From Heligmosomoides polygyrus polygyrus (lineage: Eukaryota; Nematoda; Chromadorea; Rhabditida; Heligmosomidae): a stretch of 64,000 nucleotides of DNA. The translations under genes and the position numbers were made by a program. Below the pieces are notes generated by a model. The model was not told where the DNA came from. It did not search any database and was given only the letters and a program-made list of their open reading frames with translations. Positions within the stretch are counted from its first letter, which is position 1. Every line of letters begins with the position of its first letter. The stretch lies in the NCBI GenBank assembly GCA_947396885.1, contig OX377202.1, forward strand, positions 84,920,408-84,984,407. Direction: 5' to 3'. Below, piece after piece: positions 10,997-22,300 of the stretch.

Positions 10997-11225
10997 GTAT
11001 GTATGTATGTATGTATGTATGTATGTATGTATGTATGTATGTATGTATGTATGTATGTATGTATGTATGTATGTCCGTATGTATGAATGTATGTATGTAT
11101 GTATGTATGTATGTATGTATGTATGTATGTATGTATGTATGTATGTATGTATGTATGTATGTATGTATGTATGTATGTATGTATGTATGTATGTATGTAT
11201 GTATGTATGTATGTATGTATGTATG
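10997..11225. repeat. (ATGT)n microsatellite abutting an assembly gap
   Basis: About 57 near-perfect GTAT/ATGT units. The same motif precedes the outer hAT (6868-6896) and follows the LINE (15006-15087). It runs straight into Ns, so its true length is unknown. Confidence 0.97.
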
Positions 11226-11425
11226 NNNNNNNNNNNNNNNNNNNNNNNNNNNNNNNNNNNNNNNNNNNNNNNNNNNNNNNNNNNNNNNNNNNNNNNNNNN
11301 NNNNNNNNNNNNNNNNNNNNNNNNNNNNNNNNNNNNNNNNNNNNNNNNNNNNNNNNNNNNNNNNNNNNNNNNNNNNNNNNNNNNNNNNNNNNNNNNNNNN
11401 NNNNNNNNNNNNNNNNNNNNNNNNN
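11226..11425. other. Assembly gap of 200 N
   Basis: Exactly 200 unknown bases between (ATGT)n and the mariner at 11426. The round length suggests a scaffolding placeholder. It hides the left terminus of that mariner. Confidence 0.99.
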
Positions 11426-12525
11426 TAAGCAATTCATCCCAACTGAGACGCATATTCGGCACGTCATGTTATTCCTGCATCAATCTGGCCTCAATGTCAA
11501 CGAATCGTATCGTCGCCTGAAGGATGTTTACAACGAGAGTGCTTCTGCTCGAAGTACTGTGTACCAGTGATTCTCGAAGTTTGCAGTTGGTGAATTCTCC
11601 GCTGAAGATAATGAACGAGAAGGGCGCCCGATTACACTGGATTTGGATGGCCTCCGAAGTAGAGTGGAAGCGGACCCATACCAAACCACTCGCGAACCAT
11701 CAAGCACTCTTGGTGTTAGTCACTCAACAGTCGTTCAAGGATTGAAGTCGATTGGCAAGGTGCAAAAATTGGGTCGCTGGGTGCCTCATGACTTGACACA
11801 ACATGACATGGATCGCAGAGACTATGTCGCTCTGTCTCTCCTTACCCTCAGAAGCACCCAAGTATGGCTGGACAACCTTGTCACCGGGGAAGAGAAGTGG
11901 ATACACTACTCTAATTACCACCGGCGTGCACAGTGGGTTGACGCCACTGGAGAGGCAGAGGACGTTCCGAAACCCGACCTTCACGTGAAATAGGTGATGC
12001 TATGCATTTGGTGGAACGTTCTTGGCGTAGAATACTGGGAGCTGCTGGACGAAGGGATAACAGTGACGGCAGAGGTTTACGTCAGCCAAATGAGGAAGTT
12101 GAGGGCCCACCTTCCAAACCACGAGGAGAGCAAGTGAAGGTGTATTTTCAACACGACAACGCTAGACCGCATATTGCTAGAGCGACTTCGGCTGCGTTGG
12201 CGGACTACGGATGGACCGTTCTTCCACATCCACCTTACTCATCAGATCTCGCTCCTTCTGATTATCATTTGCTTTCAAGCCTTCAACGCTATTCGGACGG
12301 CCAGCAGTTGTGGAACCGAGAGGATGTCAAGGAGGCACTGCTCACATTTTTCGAATCACAACCGGCCACGTTTTGGAGAAAAGGCATCCATGACTTACTA
12401 GCACGTTGGCGAAAGACAATTGATGTAAAGGGTGGTTACTTCAAATGATTTGATATTGTTGTTCGTATGTTGTGATGATAAATATTTCATGCCCCAAATG
12501 TCCGAGAACTTACGCACCAACCTAA
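11426..12525 (+). mobile_element. Mariner-family transposon 3, nearly full length, dead
   Basis: The transposase can be followed almost end to end in one frame (about 11428-12447) with two stop codons, near 11567 and 11991. Visible parts: N-terminal HTH (I-R-H-V-M-L-F-L-H-Q-S-G), W-V-P-H-D-L, V-T-G-E-E-K-W-I-H-Y where the first catalytic Asp is replaced by Glu, Q-H-D-N-A-R-P-H (second Asp intact) and S-S-D-L-A-P-S-D-Y-H-L (third Asp intact). The right terminus ends CCGAGAACTTACG ... CAACCTAA at 12525 before TA. The left terminus is lost in the gap. Confidence 0.9.
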
Positions 12526-12526
12526 T

Positions 12527-13795
12527 ACCAAACCCAGCCAGGACAGAAAAAATAAAGACAAGTAAAGACAAGTATCCTTCATCTCCAGCTGTTCTGAGAC
12601 ATATTTTATACCTAGCTCGGTAAACGTTTTAGGGACGTCAATCCTACTAGTGGTTAGACAAATGGAGGCGAAGAAATGTCTCTGAATATACATTTGCAAG
12701 CCGTTGGCTTTGCAATTGACTCTGAACAACGCCTTATAGGACTTAATCACTGTTCACTTATCATGGGTGACAAAGTTCCCCAAAGACTCAAAGTCACTAC
12801 GTCAACGTTCCTAATCCTCTTATAGTCATGCACTCTTTATAAGAGGCTTTGGCCGAGAAAAAGTAAAGAAGACTGAAAGCTACCAGATGGTTGCATTTGG
12901 CAATAGCGGCATCAGCTGATCACAGTCCGATGGAGTTCTCACTTTTCGCTTTTGATTCAAAACCACGTTGGCGTTACCCAGTCTCAGTTTTTACCAACTA
13001 ATAACAACGCCTGAGCGGCGGTCACGACCTGATTGAAGAAGGTGATGTTGTTCTGATTGCGTGTCAGGAGATGCTCCCGCCCTCTGCTGGGGGCGTAGGC
13101 GCCGGCAATCCTAAATCTACGAGGAACCATCTAATTTGACTTCCACTGCTATTGTAACGGTGGTGTTCATCAAAGTGATTACAGAAATTATCGTCGAAAT
13201 TGTGCATCCCCATTTTTTATACAAATCGATCGATCTTCCACACAAAATGCGAAGAAGGAGCGTTATCAACGGCCATATGGTTTGAGAAAGAAGAAAAATG
13301 GAGGAAGAAAAGGAAGCAGTCACCCTCTGTGCCTAAGTGCCTGTTTATACTTCGACGCCACGTATTGTGACCACATTGATCTAGAGCGACATGGTCGATC
13401 AACTTAGTCACTATACATGCCATCTCGACGCTCGGCGTCGGAAGTATAAACGGCTCCTAACACTCCACCCCAAAAATGAGCCTGCAGAGCTTCCCTCACG
13501 TGAAATTCAAATGGTTGCTTTTCTCTAAGATACTGCCGCTCCGAGTTGCTTAGTCGATTTAGAGCTTTGTAGCAGATGACAAGAGTGCAGTAAATCCAGA
13601 GCGGAGTCGAATCGTTCGCGATTGCCCGCTCACACGCCCCAGCAGAAGACGGGTGTACCTCCTGACCTTTCCCGATGCTTTGCATGTATGGGTCCCAATA
13701 AATCGGAGAGATGACCTAAAGTGTAGACGAACTGCACGGAGAGATGTTGCAAGAAATTCGTTTTAGTAGAAGTGTACAGTCGTATACTGCTATAT
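12527..13795 (-). pseudogene. Lysozyme paralogue fragment (psi-B)
   Basis: Collinear and highly similar to 5588-6865 (psi-A). The exon-5 homologue begins after TTTAG at about 13720 (V-I-S-P-I-Y-W-D-P-Y-M-Q-S) and is split by a family J MITE at 13064-13665. It resumes as T-R-N-Q-N-N-I-T-F-F-N-Q-V-V-T-A-A-Q before 13010, followed by intron-5-like DNA. The flanks are cut by mariner 3 on one side and a LINE on the other. Confidence 0.75.
13064..13665. mobile_element. Family J inverted-repeat MITE, second copy
   Basis: Same TCAGGAG termini and same insertion position as 6153-6736. The - strand frame 13685-13404 is open through the interior, while the other copy is more broken. No transposase is recognised. 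Confidence 0.6.
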
Positions 13796-13796
13796 A

Positions 13797-14990
13797 GAGG
13801 TTGATTGCTAAGCTTAGCGTAGTTGGTATTCATCCGCGAATAATTTCGTGGATTAGAGAGTTCCTTTCAGGTAGAACTTTTGGAGTTTGTGTTAAGGACA
13901 ACTTTTCCACCCCAAAGGTAGCTACTAGTGGAGTTCCTCAGGGAGGAGTATTGTCTCCTGTACTGTTTAATATATATATATATACCTTCGAACTTCCAGA
14001 CCTAATAAGATCAATGGATGTAAACTGCTGTGCTTTTGCAGATGATCTAAAAATGTATAAGGCTGTGTCTTCTGTTCTCGATTGCTGTACTCTTCAAGAT
14101 GCACTTAACAAGGTTCACCAGTGGTCAGTCACTTGGGGTCTTCCAATCTCTAAATAAAAGACTAAACTGCTTAGTCTAGGAACGAGAAGAGTCAACTTTG
14201 ATTACACAGTTGAAGGTTCATCGATTGAGAATGTGGAGCAGATCCGTGACCTGGGATTTATTATAACCAAGGATTTGTCCTACGATTATCATTGCGAACA
14301 AATCGCAGCAAAAGCCACCATGGTTGTGTATAATTTGTTTAGGGCCTTAGTTACTAGAAATACCAAAGTGCTAATCACAGCGTTCAAATGGTTCGTTAGG
14401 CCCCTCCTTGAGTATGGCACGGTGATTTTTAACCCATCGAAAAAGAAAATCGTACGAAAGCTTGAAGCTGTACAGAACTGTTTCACGAGAAAACTGATCA
14501 TCCGCGAGCATGGTTTCGTATTCGATCATTTGCCTCCACCTCTAGAGCGCAATCGCATTTTCGGCCTTCATTCACTTGCTTACAGAAGGCGCAAATTTGA
14601 TCTGATATGGTTTTACAAAATTCTGCACGGACATTGCGACTTGAACATAAATGAGTTTTGCGCATCGAGAAGGTCGATTACCAGAGGAGGTTCACTCAAG
14701 TTCCTTCCTGTGAAAGCAAGGTCAAAATACCGAGTACACTATTTCTCTGTGAGAGCTGCTTCGGATTACTTGAAGTTGTGCAAAAGAGCCACCATTCCTG
14801 ACAACATTTCATCCTTTAAAGTGATGTTGGATCGCTGGCTTAGCGTGACTTAATTCTTATCCTCATAACTCCGTATTCATATTCACCTGTTTATTTTAGT
14901 TTCTGTGTTACCTATTGCATTTATTTATCTACTCATGCGTTCATTTCACATGATTAGCTCATGTAATAAATAAATAAATATATATATATA
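13797..14990 (+). mobile_element. CR1/jockey-like LINE, 5'-truncated, RT 3' half
   Basis: A single frame runs 13801-14853 with one stop at 14155. Reverse transcriptase motifs: G-V-P-Q-G-G-V-L-S-P-V-L-F (palm motif B), C-A-F-A-D-D-L-K-M-Y-K (motif C, F-A-D-D catalytic box), then thumb and C-terminal region (I-R-D-L-G-F ... V-R-P-L-L-E-Y-G ... R-R-K-F-D-L-I). The 3' end is an (AAATA/AT)n tail at about 14960-14994. 5' truncation and a simple-repeat tail are typical of target-primed LINE insertions. It is inserted into psi-B. One stop codon only, so it is relatively young. Confidence 0.9.
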
Positions 14991-14994
14991 TATA

Positions 14995-15090
14995 AGCATG
15001 TGTTTATGTATGTATTGTGTATGTATGTATGTATGTATGTATGTATGTATGTATGTATGTATGTATGTATGTATGTATGTATGTATGACG
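14995..15090. repeat. (ATGT)n microsatellite
   Basis: About 20 ATGT units following the LINE tail. Confidence 0.95.
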
Positions 15091-15099
15091 GGACATTTA

Positions 15100-15520
15100 T
15101 AATATTAGTGTGATTGCTTGAAGCTAGTAATCGATGTTTATTGACGACTACGCTACGAAGTATAAAAACAATGAAGTTAATTCAATTCTGAACAAAGTTA
15201 TAACCAGTTGGATTTCGATGTAGAAAGCGGAGAACACTTTTGGTCCTTTCGAAAACAAAGCTGACCAGGCACAGGTTGTATTTAAAATGCCAGGTTGTAT
15301 TTTTCCTCTTTTTTTAGCAGAAGCAGTGGTTGAAAACAGCCACACGAACCTATGCAAGGGCTGATGAGGGAATCCTTCTTCTTCTTCTTCTTCTTCTTCT
15401 CCTCCTCCTTCTTCTTCTTTTTCTTCTTGGGGCATTTTAGTTTCGCGAAGTCACAGCGATAGCTTAACAGCGGTGTAGGATGATGTAAAGCAGTTCAGTC
15501 GAGATTGTTATGAGAGCATT
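15100..15520. other. Unassigned DNA with (CTT)n tract
   Basis: No exon is seen. A CTT/CTC-rich simple repeat lies at about 15378-15428 and creates a poly-Glu artefact on the - strand. Confidence 0.5.
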
Positions 15521-15521
15521 G

Positions 15522-15562
15522 TTCGGCTTACGTTTCGGCGTAACCGCCTTCATCAGAGCGTT
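15522..15562 (-). ncRNA. Hammerhead-like ribozyme motif of a Penelope-like end (copy a)
   Basis: On the - strand: CTGATGA, A, a GGCG-GTTA-CGCC hairpin, then GAAACGTAAGCCG. This matches the hammerhead core order CUGANGA / stem II / GAAA, with one extra A before stem II. Five related copies lie at 22556, 23095, 25531, 28426 and 57040. Small variant hammerheads are known from Penelope-like retroelements. Catalytic activity is not shown. Confidence 0.45.
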
Positions 15563-15599
15563 GAAAAGGCAAAAGTAAAAAATAATAAATAAATAATTG

Positions 15600-15965
15600 A
15601 AAAAATAATCATCCAAGGATCACATGGCTTTCCATTGAGCATTCTATAGCCCACTGGAGGTGTTATGAATGAAAGTTGGAAGCATTCAAAGCACTAGAAC
15701 GGCGGAAACTTTCGGTCCGACCGGAAAGTTTCTGCCTCTTGCCTCAGGAGCAATATTAACACAGGTCGGTGTCATGCTGTAGCAGAATGCAGCCTGAAGT
15801 TGGGGAGAGGTGTCCACAACCTTCTTTTTGTGTGATTCATTTTGTTTGCAGGCTAATACTGCAACTCCATTAAACTTATTTTTTCGCAGTCATTCGAAAC
15901 GTTACCTCCTATGATGAGGGATGTTGAGTGGAACAGATAGAAAGGAAATCACGAAGGCGGTAATA
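15600..15965 (+). repeat. 5' flank of lysozyme gene, shared with 48290-48640
   Basis: Includes CGGCGGAAACTTTCGGTCC and GCAGGCTAATACTGCAACTC. The same sequence, about 80-85% identical by eye, is at 48290-48640 and again at 59845-60195. It is therefore part of the segment duplicated with lysozyme pseudogene psi-C and may contain the promoter. Confidence 0.6.
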
Positions 15966-16300
15966 AATAATAATCTGCTTGCTGTGGTCAGTACTCATTG
16001 TTACGATTTCTTATGCGTTCGAGCAGTCGACTGGCAGGTGAGGAGTTTCGGAGTGATATGCGGGTGAGTCAGAATGCAATCTTTTCTGGTTCGATAATAA
16101 GGACAACTTTTTCATCTCGCCCACATCTCACGATAGGCGGTTTTTGCTTGAAAGTGTCTCTATTTAGCAGCTCGTTCTCCAATCCCCCTTATCAGTACCT
16201 TTCACAGAAAGCCCCCTCACCGCTAATCTCACCTTGGTGAAATTTAGTAGTCACTTTTAAATGAATAATGTTTAGTCCCAATCTGCGAGTGAAATCCAAG

Positions 16301-16308
16301 TTTCAGAA
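16301..16308 (+). promoter_or_regulatory. Putative spliced-leader trans-splice acceptor
   Basis: TTTCAG followed by AA and the lysozyme ATG at 16309. A 3' splice site two bases before a start codon, with no upstream exon apparent, is the usual layout for SL trans-splicing in nematodes. Confidence 0.6.
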
Positions 16309-16374
16309 ATGAGACTGCTCATCCTTCTTGGCACTTTGGTGTTCAACTGCCATGGTATTGAACCTGCTCCAGCG
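16309..16374 (+). CDS. lys: Lysozyme exon 1 (signal peptide)
   Basis: 22 codons, [16 protein letters not shown] then I-E-P-A-P-A: positively charged start and hydrophobic core. Donor GTGAGG; ends in phase 0. Confidence 0.85.
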
Positions 16375-19300
16375 GTGAGGAATGTTGAAGCTATGTTTTT
16401 GACAATCTAGAGGGAAGGTCGAGGTATTGAAGTCGAGATCAGAATGGTCCAGTTGACGATGATCAAATTCATGTACATACTTAACGTGCAGTTGCCCAAC
16501 GCGACCTGATTTTTCGTCAACATCTGGGTCCTTACGACGTACTATTGGCGATTTTTGCCGAGTCCAACGACACTTACATATTTTTCATATCATGGCAGGA
16601 GTTGCGACAACATTTCACATACAGAATGGAACATAGACAAGTGAGATCTATTTTCTGAAATTAAGACGTGCAACTGGTGACAAGCTTTTTTATAAGCCTA
16701 TTCAAAGGGGCGCTCTAGCCAACCCACATGCATATAAAAACTTTTGGTTACTTCCGATAAAAAGATTAAGCTACCTAAGATGGCTGCAGGTGAGGAAGTT
16801 AGACTTAACTTGTAACCTTAAGACCCTAACATACAATCCAAGCCCACCTTTCTGCTTTTCATATGTGACGGCAGAAAACTCAGATCTAGAGGAAACTTCC
16901 TTAATAACATGATTAGGTTCTCCGTTTCTTCTTTTATTAGGTAGTGGCATATAAAATGGACAATTTTGAATGAAAGCTTTGACAGATCATAACTTTGCTT
17001 GTAAGCAGTTTTATTCGTCGAAAAAGATGCCATTACAATTAATACACACACTTTGCCCAGTGCGACAATAGCTTAGGAATTCTATTTCTGTAAAAATCAG
17101 AACTACGAGAATTAATAAAACATAAGAAGTTATTTCCGACACCATATTGGCTACTGAATTTTTGCCCTTTACGTGACGACCTAAATGCTTGAAAAAATGA
17201 GAATCGGTAGGGACATACATATTTGGGGATTATGTGGATGTGTCAAATTTTCGTATCCCAATTCATCCAGTTTCTGAACAACAATTTTTGGAAAGTGCGA
17301 ACGTGCGTTTTCATGCTGTAGGATTGGGTCTCTTCGAGTGACCAAAATCGGCTGCTTTTTCAATCAACTTCTGGTGCAGCACTTCAATTTCGGCACAGTT
17401 CTACTCCGCTGTGATAGTCTCTCCAACCTTCAAGAACTTGTTGCGGACTAGTAGAAACTGATAGTGCTGCCCTCAGCGCTGAAATGCTCTACCAGCTCTC
17501 CCACATTTTGACGCGGATCTGCTTCCACCATGCTTTGAGTTGGTCGTCGTCAAGGAGTGATGGTGGCCTACCTCGGTCTTCGTTTTCGAGACTCCCATCT
17601 CCAGATCGAAACATTTCGAACCAGTGGAGAATTGTGCGTGCCTTAGCGATACATAGGCTAGTGGAGCGTATTATTTCATTCTCAGCCTTCAAAAATATTG
17701 TCATAACTCATTCTTCATCATCTCATGAACAACTGTTACACCGACGAGACTGTTAACAAGAAGCCATTCCAGCTAGTCCGTAACTTTCTGGAGCGCGAAA
17801 AGAAGATTTTTGGGAATCGTGAGCAACAAGGAAAATCAGCCTTTATATAGTTCAGGTTGGAAATTAGTTCTCAAAAATGACCTACAGCGACCAACGACGT
17901 CCTTGATCAAAAATGAGGAAAAAATTCAGCATAATATTATAGAATACTTCGGTAACCTAGACAAACTTCAAGAAATTCGCCTTCATCGAACCATACCACG
18001 AGGCCTCATCTAAGGAGAGCTGAACGGTAAAGTCCCGATATATGAGTGAGTGCTGATGGATCCGAGCTGTGGATGTTGAGTGGTCGATTAAACAGCGCCG
18101 GGTAATGGCGTAGAGCATTTATGCCCGGTCAGCAGGAAGTGCGGTTTCGAGCCCAGCCTGGCGAGAGTCTGGGTGCAGCAAAACACCGTAACGTGACGAT
18201 TCTGAAAAGTAGTAGTCAAAGAACAGAAGTTGTTCATTCTGATATGTCGCTGAAAATTTTTCCTTTCAGGGTGCCTCCAACCAGTACGCTTACGCCGTTG
18301 ATTTCTCCGCACCGGCAACTGCATCGGCTTTTCGCTGCATAAAGTCGGCTGGCTACAGCACAGTATTCCTAAGGTTTGTCTAAGTTGGTTCAAGACGAGA
18401 CGTGCAAATGGCGAGCGCTAAAGGTTTCTGGGGATTGTTATTGAACATAAACTGTGGTTGTAATAGGAAGTTTCATCAACAGTGCTTTCCAAGTGGCCCT
18501 ATGACAAAATTACATATTTCACGACGTTCCTTGAAGCTGTGTCTCGCAAGGGATCATTTGAAGAAGCACAGATTTTCAAGCATCTGCATTACTAAAATGT
18601 GGAGTCCTTAGGTCTGCCACCTTACAGTCCATCTAAAATCTGGCGTCCATTCTAGTGGGGGGAGGAAGAGCAAATCGCTCAGTCTTTTTGAAAGCGGCGG
18701 TGAAATTAAAAATGGAACACCTTACAAAAATGACAAATTGATTGAGTTGGTTTACTTGTTCGCAATTTCCTAGCTTGTCTTTGTGGGTCTTTGTTCGCAA
18801 TTTTCTAGCCGGGAGATGCCACCCGTTGATGTCGCATATTTGAAGGGCATATTTGAAGACTTTGCAGTGCCAGCGCCAAAGCCTTCTTCAAGTCCCGCCG
18901 CATTGCTCAGTTCTAAGACGTCGCCCGCGTTTTCTCATAAGTACAGCAACATCTTAATGAAATGTGTCATTACAACGACGCGATCATCCGCTAGAAGTTT
19001 CTTCATCTTCATTATGAGGATAATTGTTTGACTCTTTACAACCTCCAATCGTCTCCTCCCCCAATCCGCAAACCGAGGCGCAATTTTGTGCGCCACAAAC
19101 TCGTCCAAATAGGACGGCGCAGGCAGGGCGGGAAATGGGCGGCGGGCGGGATCGTGTAGAGAACGCACGCCCTCCCTTTAGGCCCCTATTATACTCCCGG
19201 GCCGAATTCCGCGGGACGACAGCCTTCCGCGGTGCAGTGCACCGCTGCCCTTCCGTGCGAGGGAAGTACAACACCCCTCTCGTCGTCTGTCGGCGGCGAT

Positions 19301-22300
19301 CCGCGGACGGCGGGCGTGGCGGGCCGCGACGAGTGGCCCGGCGCGGGGTCCCGACGCGATTTTCGCCCATCCTCGGAAGCTCCCGCAGGAGTATAACAGG
19401 GGCCTTACAAGGATTCAAGAAGCGGAGGAAATTTTTTGAAGACGATGACTCGACGTTTCCACTTCCAGACTTTTTAAGCTTTCCTAGTCCTAGAGTTTTT
19501 CCTTTTTTGCGATAGCAGATAATTTTTTAGAGCCTACGATCCAACTGGTCAGGGTCGGTTTGACAGCAATGTTGTTGGAAATGTTCACCTTGCCGCTCAA
19601 GGTTAGCAGGAAACTTCATGAATTTGTAATTATTATACAATGTATTGCAATGCATGAATCCCCTCATGCAAAAAAAAACAACGCTTTATTAGTGATGTGT
19701 GTAGTTACTTCTATGATTCCTGACATCTGGAAAACGGTAGGTTATATTTTTAGGAAATATTTACGCTCCCCTTCAGGTGTACCATACATATATTGTTAGA
19801 AGTAAGGTATTACAACAATAGCTTATCCCGGCGCAACACAGGAATGGGGAAGATGTGATGCCCTTCACCGGTCCACCAGGGTGTGCCAAAGCCCATCTTA
19901 GGTGGATCGGAAATAGGAAAGCAGAAGCGGAAAGCATCTAATACAAAATAAATAGTAGAAAAATTCGCACGCGCACGCGAGCACTGCCCAGGCCTTCAAC
20001 GCATTCGCGCGGACGGTTTTTCGCGGACCTACTGCATAGGGCATATGTTATACTTCGACGACACGTAGACGACACGCCGACCCGTCGCCGACAGCGCAGG
20101 AGCCCCAGCATGTTGACCTAAAGAGTGTTCGCAATCTGTTTTTCTCGCGCCGAGTGTCCAGAACTGTCGCTGACGTGTCTGCGAACAATGATACATGCCT
20201 AACGCGCGATATTATAGATTGTAGGCCATTGGTTCCGTTTTCGAGGCACCCACTGCTTTTTTTTCTTAGGTCGGCGTGTCGTTTAATAATTTTTGTTTCT
20301 GTGTTGCTTTTTATTTCATGTCAATAAAGAGGACACTGGAGAACTTGGGCGGGGGATCGAATTCAAGAGAAGAGAAAGAAGACATTTATTTATTTATTTA
20401 TTGCCAATTCGAACCACACACTATTGGAAAAGAAATTCACAAAAGCAAAATAAATTGGCTATTGAAAGGAGAACATGGAATAAAAGAAAAACAGGAAGGA
20501 AATAGGGCAAGAGTAGGATTCGTGAATAGGAAGGTTAGGAAAAGCTGAAAGCTTCACTGATGTAAAGCTCTCAGCTTTTCCTAACCTTCACCAATGACGC
20601 ATATCGTGCATCTAAAGGAGGAGACCGTTTGTACTTTGCTGAGACAGGTTGAGTGCAGTCGGCGACGAGAAAAAGAATACCGCGAGGCGAAAAACAGAGG
20701 GCTTACGATACTATTAGGTTGGAAAAAAAGTCTTTTCATTTTTTTCAAAGATTTATCACTTCACAACTACAAAGTCAAATCAATTGAGATAAACTCTATT
20801 TTGTTCTACTACACTTCTCCAAAGACTGGGTGATTTTCCAATTCCTCTCGCTTAAAAGACTGCAGTTCTGGAGTCGAACCATTGATGAATCCAATTTTTG
20901 AGGTCTTCATCCGTTCCAAAATATTTCTCTCCAATTTCTTGCTTGAGACCACGGAAGAGATGGGGCGAGATCAGGGCTATACGGTGGATGTGGCATTACC
21001 TCCCAGCCCATCTCCTTTATTGTTTCTCTTGTGAGTCTTGCAACATGTGGTTTTGCACCGTCATGCAGGATCATCACCTTCGACTTCTCCGGCCTGTTTT
21101 CTTGGAGAGTTGCGACGACTTTGTGGAGTTGGCCGCAGTATGTGACAGCTTTAAGTGTCTCTCCACTTCTGAGAGTTTGCCGATAAATCACTCCTCTGAT
21201 ATCCACCAAACACTCAAGAGAATCTTCCGTTCGTGAACATTGGGCTTGAGATCAGACTTAGGGCTCTCTCCCTTTTGTACCCATTGCCTTTTCCTCGGAA
21301 GTTGGCACACAGAACCCAGGACTCTTCGCCTGTCACAATCCGCGGAACAAACGATTTTCTTCCTTATCTGGACAGAAGAGAAGCAGCGATGGAGAGCCGT
21401 CGACCTTTCTGAGTGTCTGACAGGGCATGTGGAATCCAAGCTCCAAATTTCCATGAAAGCCAAGATTCTTCAGATGGATCCCCACTATCCTATGAGACAT
21501 TTCGAGCTTCTCTGCCAGCTGACCTGTCGTCTGCCTACTACTGGCACGAAGAAGATGTGAAGTAGTTCACTGTCGTCCAATCCAGTTGGCCTTCCTGACC
21601 ATGCTTTGCCCTCAGTGAATAATCTCCCTTTAAAGACTTTCCGAACCACTCATAACAGGCGCGATGAGTAGTAGATCCCAAGCCATATATGTGGTTAATT
21701 TGGTCTGCTGCCTGACGTGCTGTGGATTCTTTAATGAATTCTTGAAGAATGTCGTGCTGAAAACGGCCATGAGGTAGATCTGGCATTGAGTTCGGAAGAT
21801 TGGATGGATAACGAAGTACAAGAAGGGTCTTAACCTGTGTCCGCGTGCGAACGGTAGACAAGTGTGATAAGATTACGAAATCAGCAATCAACATTGGCTA
21901 GTGCGTTTACAAGGGGAAGGGTAAAAAAAATTTCGAAGTGTGAAGAGACTTTTTTTCCAACCTAATACTACCATAGGTGCTAGACTAGCCGTAACTTATG
22001 TGGGGTGGACCTTGTAAGTGTTGAAAGGTGAAAGTTGGTACGCACCCCGGAAGGTTACCCTGATGGGAGGTCATAAGCCCTTAGCCCTAGACATTATTTG
22101 TAAAAGAAACAAATAACACTAGTGTCCTTTCCTGTGTTTCCTCAGCCTACTGTGGTACTTTCATATATCTGTATATAAAACTAATAAACTGCATACTTTT
22201 TGTCAAAACTACTGCGCCTTTCATTCCCGTATTGCGATCTTATTCCGTTGTACGGTTGTCGTGTCCCCTCTGAACGAGTTTTAGCTGGTCTTGGAATCGA

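Noticed and set aside
10941..11570. Long frames across the (ATGT)n tract
   Set aside because: Translations of a microsatellite and Ns; not coding.
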